From Strigops habroptila (lineage: Eukaryota; Chordata; Aves; Psittaciformes; Psittacidae): a stretch of DNA of 64,000 bases. The stretch covers positions 96,154,743-96,218,742 of the forward strand of contig NC_044278.2 of assembly GCF_004027225.2 (NCBI RefSeq), in the 5' to 3' direction. Under the pieces are notes generated by a model. The model did not search any database and was not told where the DNA came from. It saw only the letters and a program-made list of their open reading frames with translations. Below are positions 13,301-25,054 of this stretch, piece after piece. Position 1 is the first letter of the stretch. Every line of letters starts with the position of its first letter. The position numbers and the translations under genes are program-made.

Positions 13301-15526
13301 CATACATACCCTAAATAATAGCTACAAAAAATGGAACAGCTCCCCTGGCTCATTTAAGTAAATGCACAGTTTGTACAAACAGTTCTGGAAGGAAGTTGGG
13401 GGGAAATTGAGTACAGGTTTATAGGGGAGGAGAGGGAATTCCATTAAACCTGCACGCCCAAACCAGAAGAGGCCAGAGGGCTCACCAAGAGTCAAGATGC
13501 TCCTCCTCAAGGCTTTTTGCTTTTGCTGTCATTTTCTCCACACAGGGAAAGAGGCATCAGGCTGAAGTCCAAGTCTCTTCTCTGTGAGATGCTATCATAG
13601 CATGTACCAGAGGTAGACCTTGTCTTTTGTGCTAAACGCAATGTATAAATAGGAAAAATCTATCCAAGCTCTAAAAGAACAGGAGATTACCAGCCTTCTA
13701 CCACTCTCCCAAACTGTTTAGGCTTACTGCAGTTTTGGGTAAACTGTTCTCTTAAGAAATGCCTGGAAAAGGAAATAGCACCAATCAAGGATTTGTCATG
13801 ATGTGCATGTGTTTACCTCTTTATACTCTTTCAGAGTTCACACAGCCTTTCCTCTGACTTCCCTGGACTTTTGGTCAAACCCCCTCTGAACACAGTGCAC
13901 CCAATTTGTACAAAGCTGTGCTCCACATTCTTGTTTGCACACTGTCAAAATACATGTAAAACACTGTGAGGTCAGACCAGCAGCTTTTTACATCAGCTTG
14001 CAGTTCACCGTAGAAGCAGTGATGCCTATGACAGTCAGGCTCCACAGGTTTAAACTTATGATTCCTTATTTTCTGTCATATTCATGGTAGTACAAAAATA
14101 AATGATGAAATAGCATTGCAAATTTATGGGACAGCCATTTTATCTACACTAGTCACTTCCAGATATGACAACCAACAGGATAAATTTTGTTCAGATCTGT
14201 TAAAAATTATAGCTTTCATTATTTGAGGGGAAAAAAAAAAAAGCCTTTTCATGGTGTTTTAATAACATAGATAACATTTAATCTGAACATGAAATCAAAA
14301 GCTGGTTTGAGCTGATGTGTCTATCTGATCCTGGCATTATGCCAGTAACCAGACTCTTGTCAAAAGCTGACTGAGGCTTTTAATGAAGAGGAGGCTTTGA
14401 AACATCTTTCTGCCTAGGGTGTGTCTCTGCAAGAAGGGGTTCAGCACATCTGGGAGCTGTCTTCTGATGCAAAAAGAGGCACTGGTACTGTACCTCTACA
14501 AACAAGCACAGGGTACCTCGAGTGCCAATCATGAGGCTCATGTGTGGTGTTAACTGGCAGCTCCACAAGCATCTCAACTCCAGATTTTACCACGTTAATC
14601 CTAATGGGAAGAAAGCCAAATGAGCTTTCACAGACTCTGAATTTATGCTGTCTCCACTGGGTTTAATTGTTTACATTCATGGTGCTTGTAACCAAATTTT
14701 GCAATAACTGACTGTCATACTGTCAGGAAAACCAGAGATGATCGTGTGCAGAAAACTTTCTGTCAATAATAAAGGAAGCCAGATTTTGAAGAGTGTTTCA
14801 CTGAAGGTAGGCTTTGTTAATTCTCTTGCCATTATTTAAGAAGGGGCTGATCTCTTCAGAGAACATGCACAAGTTTCATGGCATTTACTTATTGTTTTGG
14901 TTAAATTATGAACAACGTCATTTTAGAACTGTAGGTTTTCCCTGAAATTTCTCTCCTTCTCACCCCAGAATGCATTGTTTCTGTGAAATAAAATAGAGAT
15001 GAAAAGTCAGTTGCTCTCAACCTTCCACGTGTTCATTTATGAAGTACTGCAGACTCACTGACTGTTTAACTAGGCTTCAAAATGACTGCAGTGACACAAG
15101 CTCTCCAGCTCTTGGCAGTGTGTGTCAGTGGGATAATTACAAAATAAACATAGCAAAAATATTTTTACATTGGACTCAGCTTTGCCTCTGCAGACCAGAT
15201 CTTTTGAGTCTCACTATGGTGTTGTAAATCATTTGCTCCAGTAAAGCTGAATGATAGAATAGAAGCTGTGACACATATTGGTAATCTTGCATGCTTAAAT
15301 CCCATCTTGGTTTGTTTCATGTATGGTGGGCTTCATAGCAGTCTTTCCTTCTTATTTCCATCAGTGTGTGGTGTTATCTATTATACATTTCTTTATTCCT
15401 GTCATGGGACATGTCTGCATGTCAACATTACATTGTATATGCAAACCTATGTAGGTTTGGCTTTGTTTAGTTGTTATGGTTTTATGGTTGAACACTGTGG
15501 GTTTTATATATGTTTATATGGCAGTT
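13301..15526. other. Intergenic, nothing recognised
   Basis: This is AT-rich single-copy-looking sequence between the probable FAM124A 3' end and the CR1 cluster. No long reading frame with credible composition and no repeat was recognised. Confidence 0.5.
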
Positions 15527-16678
15527 ATAGAGTCGTAGAAACATCAGGAGTTGGAAGAGGCCTCTGGAGGTTGTCTAGTTCAAAGTGCCTGCTGAAAGAA
15601 GGCACAAAGCTGCTCAGACCTCAAAGCTTTGAAGTTAAATCAGTTTGTTCAGGACTTGGTCAGGTCAGGTTTGAAAATATCCAAAGGTGGCAATTTCGCA
15701 GCATCTCTGAGCAATGTGTGCCAGTGCTTAGCCATTGTCATGGTGAAGAATTACATCCTAATCTGCAGTCAGAATTTCCCATGTTTGAGCTTGTGATCTT
15801 TCCCTCTTGTTGTTTTGTGTGTACCTCTCAGAAACTCTAGCTCTGTCTTCTCTATAATGCCCCCTTCAGGTGCTGAAAGACTGCAGTTGTTCCTGCAGCC
15901 TCTTCTTGCACAATATATGCTCTAGCTGCCTGACCATCTGAACTCTCTCCAGTGTCAATATCTCTACCATAATGGGGAACCGAAAACGGTATGCAGCCCT
16001 CTGAATGTGGTTTGAGGAGTGCTCAGTAGGCAGGAAGAATAATTTCCATCAACCTGATGGCAACTCCCTGGCTTATACCACTCAGTACATTGCTGGCCTT
16101 ATTACTGCAAGGGTGCACTGCTTAATCGTGTTCAACCTGCTACTACTGGGACCCCAAGATCCCTTTCTGCAGAGCAGTTCCCTAGCCAGTAGGTGCTTAG
16201 CTTGTGCTGTACCCGGTTAGTCCATGCCAGGTGCAGGACTTGCACTTGTCTTTACTGAACTACTTGAGGTTCTCATTGGCACATTCCTCCAGTTAGCGAA
16301 GGTCTTTGTGAATGGCATCCCAGCCCTTCAGTGTATCAGTCATTCCCCCCAGCTGGAGGGTCATCTAGAAACTTGGTGCCTTTCATCACTTTACACAAAT
16401 CATAGACAAAAATGTTCAACCTCAGTGGACCCAGTTTTGGCTTCAGAAGAATACCACTTACACTTGGATACCCGTTAGATTTAAACTGTTGTTCACCCAC
16501 GCTGTAGTCCACAAGTCTAGTCCATGTTTCCTTGATTTGTCTGCAAGGGTACTGCGGAATACTATGTCAAAAGCCTCGATAAAGTCAAGGAACATTATCT
16601 TCACGGTTATTTCTCCATCCATCAAGGAGGTCATCTCATCAAAGGTGGCAATCAGGTTAGTTAAGCATGATTTACTGT
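15527..16678 (-). mobile_element. Old CR1 LINE (antisense), 3' portion, interrupted by a younger CR1
   Basis: It starts with a degenerate reverse CR1 3' end (atagagtcgtagaaacatc, then gttggaagaggcctctggagg). It continues through antisense CR1 coding sequence, including caaaagcctcgataaagtc and aggttagttaagcatgattta. The rest of the same element resumes at 17214 after an inserted sense CR1. The 190-codon frame at 15268-15840 is this antisense element plus flank, not a gene. Confidence 0.85.
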
Positions 16679-17213
16679 TACATGAGACCCCACTGTAGTA
16701 CTGTGTGCAGTTCTGGTGTCTTCAACATAAGAAGGACATGGAGCTGTTGGAGGAAGTCCAGAGGAGGGCCACGAGGATGACAAGGGGGCTGGAGCACCTC
16801 CCATATGAAGACAGGCTGAGAAAGTTGGGGCTGTTCAGCCTGGAGAAGAGAAGGCTGCGTGGTGACCTCATAGCAGCCTTCCAGTATCTGAAGGGGGCCT
16901 ACAAGGATGCTGGAGAGGGACACTTCATTAGGGACTGTAGTGATAGGACAAGAGGTAATGGGTTCAAACTTAAACAGGGGATGTTAAGGTTAAATATAAG
17001 GAAGAAGTTCGTTACTGTGAGGGCAGTGAGGCACTGGAGCAGGTTGCCCAAAGAAGTGGTAAATGCTCCATCCCTGGCAGTGTTCAAGGCCAGGTTGGAC
17101 AAAGCCTTGGGTGACATGGTCTAATGTGAGGTCCCTGTCCATGGCAGAGGGTTGGAACTAGATGATCTTAAGGTCCTTTCCAACCCTAACCATTCTATGA
17201 TTCTATGATTCTA
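16679..17213 (+). mobile_element. Younger CR1 LINE (sense), nested insertion
   Basis: It begins within the CR1 3' coding region (catgagaccccactgtagta), runs through ggacatggagctgttggagg and ttcagcctggagaagagaag, and ends in ccattctatgattctatgat. The 139-codon frame at 16705-17124 is the C-terminal part of the CR1 reverse-transcriptase ORF. It is 5'-truncated and lies within an older antisense CR1. Confidence 0.93.
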
Positions 17214-17580
17214 GGATAAATACATGCTGGCTCACCTTCTTGTCCATTTGGAGTGTGGCTTTGAGGATTTCTTCATAATCTTCCAGGGGACTGAGGTTGG
17301 ACTGATCAGTCTGTAGTTCCCCAGATTATCCTTCTTGCCTGTCTTTTAGTGGGTTGTGACATTTTCTTTCTTCCAGCCATCTAAAACTTCACCAATCACC
17401 ACAACCTTTCAAAACTGATAGAGAGAAGTTTCACAATGACATTGGCTAGCTCTTTTGGCACAGTCAGATTTAACTTGTCCAGTCCCATGGACTTGTGATG
17501 TCCAGCTTATTGCATCCCTGACTCAATCTTCTAGTGTCGTTAGTAACTTTCTCCTCCAAACTTTGCTACTAGATACAGGC
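17214..17580 (-). mobile_element. Old CR1 LINE (antisense), continuation beyond the nested insert
   Basis: Antisense CR1 sequence resumes with acatgctggctcaccttctt, then ttccaggggactgaggttgg, a caatgacattggctagctc stretch and cagtcccatggacttgtgat. These phrases are collinear with the part ending at 16678. The far end is soft, about 17580. Confidence 0.83.
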
Positions 17581-18409
17581 ATGTGGCAGGCCTGACAGCG
17601 CACCTGGTGAGTGAAGATCTTGTGAGTGAAGACAGGTTTTTCCAACTGAGAAGTTTTTCCAGTTACAGAAGACAGGAAAATGTTCTAGTCTATTCAAAAC
17701 CAGTTTCCAGTTGCTTAAAGAAGGCTCTGTTTGTCTTCTCTTCTTGATTGTGTTGTAAGAGATGCACACAGTAATATCCCTTCTGTTGGCTTCTCCTGAC
17801 CCATGAGCTCTTGACTGTCTCATCCTCTGTTCCCTCGCAAAGTGCATGCATTCATGCCACACGGTTGCCTAGAGCACAAAACCCCCCACCACCTGCCATC
17901 ATTTCCTAAAGAACCTGTATCCAGCCATGGCAGCTCTAGATATGCAGCTGTCTCATCACATCTCTAATCATGTGGTTTTACATCCTGAGAGTGCTGAGGT
18001 CTTTCAGGAGTGATTTTCAGGTTCAGCAGCCTGAGTAATGGCTCTGGACATCCCATCTGCCCAGGACAATGGAACCACCTTGGTCTTGGTAAGACAGTCC
18101 CATCTCACAAAGGGCTTTGGAAGCAGAATAATGTGAGTGTGTTAACTACTGAAGAAATCAGGATATTGGAACACACTGGTGTTTTCAGTGGCTGGTATGA
18201 GCATGGAGATGAGCTCTTGTGACCCTGTACAGAAGCTTTTGAGTCCTGCAGTTTCATGCTTAGGCAGCAAGCACTGCAGTAGCCTAGCTTGGACACCTGA
18301 ACTGCCATCATAAGAACATGTCCAAAGGCTATACACATGATTGCATGGCTCAGGAAGGCCTGAGGTGCCATAGACAGCGCTTGTGTAAATGGCTTTCCTC
18401 TCTTGAATT
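17581..18409. other. Intergenic, nothing recognised
   Basis: Sequence between two LINE relics. Short open frames on both strands (60-97 codons) have no recognisable similarity. Confidence 0.45.
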
Positions 18410-19560
18410 GTCTAATTGCTTTCTGAGCCTATTTATCATCTGCAGCAGCCTCTGACAGGGAGTTCCACTGCTGCATGTGAAACTACTACATGTTGTACAG
18501 GAAGGGTTATCTGCCAAACCTGTCACCTGCTAACTCCATTTGATACCACCTACGTTTGCTTTAGGGAGAGACAGTCAGTAACCATTTTCAGGCTATTCGT
18601 GGTTTTATGGATTTCTATAAAACCTCTGATTTCTCCTTTCAAGCTGTGAAGTCCTAATCTAGTTGGGTATTATTCGTAGGAAAACCATTCTGTGCTTTTA
18701 TTCAATCTTGTTACTCTTCTATATTTTTTTTTTTTCCTATTCTGCTATGTGTTTTTTGAGCTAGGGGTTCTGTAATCACATATAGTTTTGGAGATGTAGA
18801 TGCACCGTGGATTTACAGAATGGCTTGAAGGTGTTTTCCATTTTATTCTCTGCTCCTCTCTTAGTAATATGACTTACTGTTTTGTCCGCAGCTGAGCACT
18901 GATCTGCCCTTTTCATAGATCTTTATATAGCCCAAAGGTCCAATTCCCAAGCAGTAAAAGTCAGTTCAGAGCCTGCTATCATGTGTGTAAAATTAGATAT
19001 TTTTTTTTATGTAATTAATTTTAGAATTGGCTAAGTTGAATTTCATCTGCCTTTTTATTGCCCAGTTGCTCTGTATTGAGACTACTCTGCAACTTTCCCA
19101 ATTGTCCATCATCTTTACTATTTTGGATGCTTAATAACCTGAACAAATTCCCCTCTCACAAAGCCCCTCTTTTTCCAGGTTTAGGTCATGCTGAACAATA
19201 TAAGCTAGAGTACAAATCCTTGCATGACTCCACTGCCAACCTCCTTCCACTGTCAGAACTGGCTATTTATTTCTACCTTCTGTTTCCTGCCTTTTAATCA
19301 GTCCTTTATTCACATAACCTTACCTCGTAAACCATCACAGCAGGGTTTCTTCGAAGGGCTTTGATGAAGGACTTTGGAAAATTGTTCTTAGTTGTACACC
19401 TATTTGTTAATGCCTTCTGAAGTCCCTAACAGACTTATGAGGTGTGATTTCCCTTCATAAAACCATTCTGACTCTTACCCTAACAAAATTATTTCGGTTC
19501 AGATAATGAATTGTCTCTCATCTGAGCATAAGCGTCATTTGAGTATAGAGCAATGCTCCC
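18410..19560 (-). mobile_element. Ancient amniote CR1/L3-like LINE (antisense)
   Basis: Collinear antisense landmarks of the old CR1 type common in turtles and crocodiles are visible: ggttttatggatttctataa, tttcatctgcctttttattg followed by cccagttgctctg, ggctatttatttctaccttc followed by gtttcctgcc, and gaggtgtgatttcccttcat. It is much more diverged than the other CR1s here, so it probably predates birds. Matched from memory; boundaries approximate. Confidence 0.75.
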
Positions 19561-21402
19561 TGTGACATCTTGTCCCAGCTTCCAGGACTTAGCACAGTAT
19601 ACGTTGCTAAATTTACACAGAATCCAGACTTCCTGAGCCAAAAGCTATGTTCAGATCACTGTGTGACCAACTGCTGCATTGTGCTAGCAAAGGATTTATC
19701 CTCCATCAATTTTGTCAAATTTCCTGTTGAATCTCTTTTCATTCCTCAGGTTTTCGCAGTACTTCATGACAATGAACAGCACTGAATTTATGCCCCACAG
19801 GAGAAGATAGTCACATTTATTTGCAGCCTTCACCCAGATAATTTCACTGAGTGCATTCTGTTCCAGGAGAAGTTAATACAGAGTGCTGGGCGATGTAACT
19901 TCAGTACCTGCAAAGGATCCTGTCGCCCTGGGCCCAGGAATAAACAGGTTATGAGATAAGTGGGAGGAAATGTCCTGCATTTGTGCATGTGGGGGAGGAA
20001 TCCAACTGCTTGATGTGTAAAGCCCTGCAAGGCGTTGTAAATCCTGTGATGGGAAATGTCTACAGTGGTAAATGGAAGAGGGACAGGGAGAAGGTTCAGA
20101 CACTGGATCATTTGGTTGCTTGTTGGCTCTGTTTCGGGCCTCTTCAAACAGCTTTCTCCAAAACACTGTCTGGTGCCCTTCACACCAAGGACTGTTCCCA
20201 CTATGGAAGAACCTACATCAAGCAGGGGCCCCTCTGTCTCCAGCACTGTCCCACCTGACTTTGCATCTTCCTGTCCTCCCACATGTCCTTGGGCAACCCA
20301 CAGGGCACGAAAATCACACACACCCCCCTCCCAGGGTCGTGCTGTAAAAACATCTCTCAGCTGGCCTGCAACATAGTCCTGACTTTATTTAGGATAACAA
20401 TCTCCCTTGCAATATGGAATAATTGTGTCCTAGAGCCATAAGGATCCCACAGCAGTCCAGGAGGGAAGCCAGGCCAGCTGCTGTGCAGTATGTGGCCGAT
20501 GGGACAGCTCTGAAGGGTGTGGACACAAGTCATACAGTGCTCATACAGGCTGGCCTTGGAGCTGGTGATCGATATTCAGCCTGCTCTTATTTAGCAATTT
20601 ACAGATAGACAGTGTTGCTTCAGTCTGGCCACAGAAAGGGCATCTGGAATCTTTGAGAGCTTCACAATTAAACAGGCGCACCCTGTTTCTGCTTTCACTT
20701 AGCCTTTTGCATTAAGCATGGTTCACTTTAGAATCAGTTTTTAATCACTTTTCTCCAGAATATATGAGGCATAAAATGTGAAATAGCTTGGTAGGTGGAG
20801 GCCATGAATCCAATCTGCCCCTTGTAAATAAAACCTGCTAACCATTTGTACATGATGAAATGGCAATGGAAACGGATTTAGTCAACGCTGACCAGTCAGT
20901 GAAAGAAATACCCTGTTCACATCTCCGTGACTGCGGAGTCCCTGTATTTTGTGACAGGATCACAGCGATGCAGTACGCTCTATTTTTGTGTTCCTCGCTG
21001 GGAAGACGCTAGCCTGCAAAAGTGGCTAGTGCCATCTCGTGGTTTCCATGCACACGAGTGTCAGTGCAAGGAGCTGCCAGCCGAGGCTGGCAGCAGGGCA
21101 TCCGGCAGGGACCCTGCAGGCCCTGGCACTGTGCCCTCAGCACCCCATTGCATGAGATGTGCCCCCTTCCCCAGGGTCCATAGGGCGCTTTGCAGCAAGC
21201 ATGCCCAAAGAGTACGGGCTGAACGTGATGAAGTTTGCTTCACAGTGCAATAGAAAACAAGCCTTGCTCCAGCCATATCTGCCAACAAGACCTGCCTGCT
21301 ATGCACTCTCTGTGTCCTGCGTTTCAGTATTAGCTGCTGACAGTGTCTGTGCTGGGCTTCAACCCTGCCACCATGCTTTTCCACCCTCCCTTCCGTCACA
21401 CA
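19561..21402. other. Intergenic; possible coding-like segment at its end
   Basis: No repeat is firmly recognised. A perfect hairpin lies at 21073-21094. A frame at 21165-21397 contains a protein-like run (FAASMPKEYGLNVMKFASQC) after a splice-acceptor-like ttccccag, but no good donor follows before the CR1 at 21403. Confidence 0.4.
21073..21094. repeat. Perfect inverted repeat: 10-bp arms, 2-bp loop
   Basis: GCTGCCAGCC (21073-21082), GA, GGCTGGCAGC (21085-21094). The arms are GC-rich and exactly complementary. The spacer is too short for an RNA hairpin loop without opening one arm pair, so it is best described as a near-perfect DNA palindrome. Confidence 0.9.
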
Positions 21403-21894
21403 GGACAGACATGGACCTCTTAGAGCAGGTCCAGATGAGGCCACATAAATGGTCAGAGGGCTGGAACACCTCTGCTATAGAGAAAGGCTGAAAGACTTGG
21501 GATTGTTTAGCCTGGAGAAGAGAAGGCTCCAGGGAGGCCTTATTGCAGCCTTTCAGTATATAAAGAAAGAGAGCTTGTAAGAAAGATGAAGAGACTTATT
21601 ACCAGGGCCCTGGTAAAGGGCCAGGACAAGGGGTAATGTCTTTAAACTAAAAGAGGATAGATTTAGATTGGAAATAAAGAATAATTTTTTTTATGATGAG
21701 AACATGGCAGGACACTGGAACAGGTTGCCCAGAGAAGCTGTGGATGCCCTGTCATTGGAAGTGCTCAAGCTCAGGTCAGAAGGGACCTCAAACAATCCAA
21801 TCTAGCAGAAGGTGTCCCTGGCCATGGCAGGGTTGCTGGAACTGGATGATCTTTAAAAGTCCCTTCCAACGCAGGTCATTCTATGAATCTATGA
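21403..21894 (+). mobile_element. CR1 LINE, 3' part (sense)
   Basis: Landmarks are gacatggacctcttagagca, tgtttagcctggagaagag, ggaacaggttgcccagagaag and ggatgatctttaaaagtccc, ending in gtcattctatgaatctatga. It is diverged from the nested copy at 16.7 kb and 5'-truncated. Confidence 0.92.
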
Positions 21895-21956
21895 AAGCTG
21901 GGAAGCTGAATAACACAACGGCTTCATGAGCCAAACAAATCTGCCTTGTCATTTAG

Positions 21957-22068
21957 CTGTGTCAGAGCTGCTGCCAAGGAAGTGGCCGCAGCCCACAGGG
22001 CAACCACTCAGTTTGAGCTCGGGATGGAGCTGAGCATCTGCCACGAGAAAGCCCATGAGAACAACATG
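21957..22068 (+). other. Candidate orphan exon (unassigned protein)
   Basis: A 112-bp segment is flanked by gtcatttag| and atg|gtaagc. In one frame it encodes 37 complete codons (phase 2 in, phase 0 out) containing AAAKEVAAAHRATTQF and ELSICHEKAHENNM, rich in Ala, Glu, Lys and His and likely helical. I do not recognise the protein, and no gene is expected here from human synteny. It could be an exon of an avian gene, a relic, or chance. Confidence 0.3.
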
Positions 22069-22622
22069 GTAAGCTGTCATAAATTCCACCAGTTACTTTG
22101 ATGAAATGTTTGGTGCTCTTGATATAAAGATAATCTGCTCAGTATGACCCAACTCCTACCAAGACAATGCTTCTTGTGAGGTTAGCATTGCCACCAGAGC
22201 ACTCCTGCTCCCTAGGTGTAATGAACTCGGTGGCAGGGCCTTCTGGAACAGACACAGTGTAAGAATGCAAAACGTAATACCAATTTCATAATTCCTCCTT
22301 CTCTGGTGAATTACCAACCATCTTTTTGCAGTTCACATGTCCTGTTGCATGGACAGATTTATTTTTGTAACTGGACTGTGTTTAGGAGCAGGTTTTTTTC
22401 ACACAGTTTGCCATGACATGGCTATGAGTCCCACTTTTTCCCATTCTGTTTGGGTGGGTTTGGTCACAAGAAAGAAAAGCTTTCATTAATAACTCTGTGG
22501 CTCTGCTCATGGATTTTGACTAGGTGCCAGCATTCGCTTGTTGTGCCACATAAAGCCACAGAAACACAGACTCTGCCCCTAAGTTTCTCTCCTCAGCACT
22601 TTGCTTCCTTGCTTTCTTTCAG

Positions 22623-22780
22623 GATCTGATTGCACTGTGGTTTTCCCACAGGAGGGGTGAGGATGTTTGTTACCACCCTGCCACGTATAAAGACTGTGAT
22701 AGAAACATTGAAGAAAGGAGTTTCGGGGCTGCTTATGGCAGCAGTAGGAACAACCACTGCTGGGGCTGCAGCCCACCTAG
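22623..22780 (+). other. Candidate continuation of the orphan exon
   Basis: After a pyrimidine-rich acceptor (gctttctttcag|) a phase-0 frame follows that would join the donor at 22068/22069. It begins DLIALWFSHRRGED and is open for about 52 codons to a TAG near 22780. The second half (Cys, Asn, Gly, Ser rich) looks less protein-like, and a GT at gaggg|gtgagg offers an alternative donor. Confidence 0.2.
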
Positions 22781-24485
22781 CTAGGAGGTGAGGAGGCAAG
22801 AGCTGTTAATGAGGCCAGGGGGACTCTCAGGGTGCTGGGACAAGCCAAAGGGCAGGAGAGGAGCAGAGAGATAGGATGTGACCTTGCATCCTTTTCATAG
22901 CCCCAGGTGGTGCACCACCTCCAGGCACACAGGGCCTTCAAGGCACTGGCGCGTGATATAGGGATGGTGTAGAGGAGCCACCAGCCCCAGCAGCTGAGGA
23001 CGCTGAAGTTGTAAGGTTGCCAGTAGGGCCTGAATGCACAGAGTGTTTTCTAGGTTTCCAGGGCAACCTTTGCTCAGAGCTGACAGGCTGGTTTGCTGTT
23101 TCAACGCCTTCCTTTGCAGATGAGTTCCCATGGATTCATTCTGCTTGTCCCCATGGACACTCCTCTTCCCTGTCCTTCCCTTCCTTCCCTTCACTTTCCC
23201 TTTTCTTTCTCTTTCCATCCAGCTCACCCATCTCCTTCGCGGCACACCATAAAAATCAGCGCTAAGCCCTCCTTGGCCAACACAAGGCTGGAGGTGCTTC
23301 TGCTCTGCCCACTCCCCCAGTTCCCCAACATATCCCTTGTCTCATCTGTTCAGACAGGACCCAAGTCTGGGACTGCACTATGTCCAGAATAAAGCAGGAC
23401 AAAACCCAGCCTCCTTTCCTCCTGCCCACTCCTCCCCTTATCATCTCCTTACTAAATCAATGGGATTTGATATTTACCGGATCTCTAGCACACTGCAGAG
23501 TTTAAAACTCTGCTGTCAGCATCACTGGGAATCATTCAGTGACATGACTAGGATGCAGCTGCAGGTGTGGCCTGCTCTTTTCTGTACATGGAGGCTCGTT
23601 ATCTGTTAGACATACCAGGTCACCAGAACTTTTTCTGATGCTGTGAGTTTTGGTAGATGGTCCAAAGAAAACCTGGCTGCTCTCTGGAGTGACAGCTAGC
23701 TTGCAGCCTGACACCAATGAAGAGCATAGCAAGATGGAACAGGTTTTTGCCCCAGGCCTTCTCTGCTGATGTGTTAAGTTTGGCAGCGTCATTTGGAGAA
23801 GTGAATTAATCATATTGGAGTTGTGTACAAAAGAGACTTGGGGGGGAGGAGAAAGGATGTGTGAATCCATGTTGATTATTTTGAAGCCATAAACAAGTGT
23901 CATCAGAAAAGAGTTTGACAACCATATGGACTTTCAGAAGTGTGAAATCTTCTGAAAATGATATGCAATCATGTAAAGATGGGCATGAAAAAAAAAAAGA
24001 CTTGAGATATGGATGGAGCAGAAATGTAGACAGGGGACTGCAATCTGTGTTACAGGAGTTAAAATTCTGGGTACATGAGAAGAATGGTATATGGAAAGAA
24101 AGTATATAAACTAAATTGAGTTGCATAAAAGAATTCTCCCAAAGGTGAGAGGAATGACAGCCAGTCCTGTTTCTTATTGCTGGTTCTTAGAACTAGACTC
24201 TTCTGGGAACTTCAGTCTCAGGGATTGAGCAACAACTTTTCCATGAAAATAATCATTATATTTCTGAGAATGTTTACTGAAGATGCCACAGGAATCTGTA
24301 TTTTGCACAGGGCAAAACTTAGAGGTACAGGAGTGCAGTTCCGCTGAAGGGCATCAGCTGCTTCTGCTGAGTTCAGTAACTAATGTGACAGTGCTGGGTT
24401 CTTCCCCCGATGTTCACCAAGGGGACATTTCTCATCCTAGAGCTTGGAAGGTGTTGACACTTCCCCTGAGAGGCAAGTAGGATTA
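22781..24485. other. Intergenic, pyrimidine-rich patch, otherwise nothing recognised
   Basis: A CT-rich stretch lies near 23165-23230. Short open frames here follow from the skewed composition. No repeat or gene is recognised. Confidence 0.45.
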
Positions 24486-25054
24486 TGTCCTGGGTTCAGC
24501 TGTAGCAGTCATTTTTCTCATTGTCAGTAGCTGGTGCAGTGCCGTCGTTTTCGACTTTAGTGTGAGAACAACGCTGATAACACTGATGTTTTTAGTTGTT
24601 GCTAAGTAATGTTTACTTTGATCAAGGACTTTTCAGCCTTATGCTCTGTCAGTGAGGAGGGGCACAAGAAGCCAGGAGGAAGCAGAGACAGGACACCTGA
24701 CGCAAACTAGCCAAAGGGGTATTCCATACCACAGCACGTTATACCCAGTATATAAACTGGGGGGAGTTACCCAGAAGGCCCAGATGGTTGCTCAGGTCGG
24801 GCTGGGTATCAGTCAGCAGGTGTGAGCAATTGTATCCTCTCCCCTTGTTATTTCCCTTGTCATTATTATTATTGGTGGTAGCAGCAGTGGTTTTGTATTA
24901 TATCTTAGTTACTGGACTGCTCTTATCTCAACCCGTGCAAGTTACATTCTTTCGATTCTCCTCCCCATCCCTCGGGGAGCTGAGGGGAAGAAGGGAGGGG
25001 AGTGAGCGAGCAGCTGCGCTCGCTCTGGTTACCGGCTGGGCTTAAACCACGACA
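24486..25054 (+). mobile_element. Solo LTR of an endogenous retrovirus (ERVL-like, avian)
   Basis: It starts TGTCCTGGGTTCAGCTGTAG and ends GGGCTTAAACCACGACA, i.e. TG...CA ends over 569 bp. The flanking pentamers are gatta (24481-24485) and gatga (25055-25059), a 5-bp target-site duplication with one mismatch. Inside are a TATA box (TATATAAA, 24749-24756) and an (ATT)n run near 24860. No internal retroviral sequence flanks it, so it is a solo LTR left by recombination. I recognise the type as a neoavian ERVL-like LTR; the family name is not certain. Confidence 0.88.
24749..24756 (+). promoter_or_regulatory. LTR TATA box
   Basis: TATATAAA lies 263 bp into the solo LTR, as expected for the U3 promoter. 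Transcription from it would run toward SERPINE3, 13 kb away; activity is unknown. Confidence 0.5.

Noticed and set aside
15268-15840. 190-codon open frame
   Set aside because: About half is antisense CR1; the rest is Tyr/Cys/Phe-rich translation of T-rich flank.
16705-17124. 139-codon frame resembling a reverse transcriptase C-terminus
   Set aside because: It is part of the nested CR1 element, not a separate gene.
21026-21042. Possible CTCF-like motif (gccatctcgtgg)
   Set aside because: Only partial match to the CTCF core with at least two mismatches; no second motif supports it.
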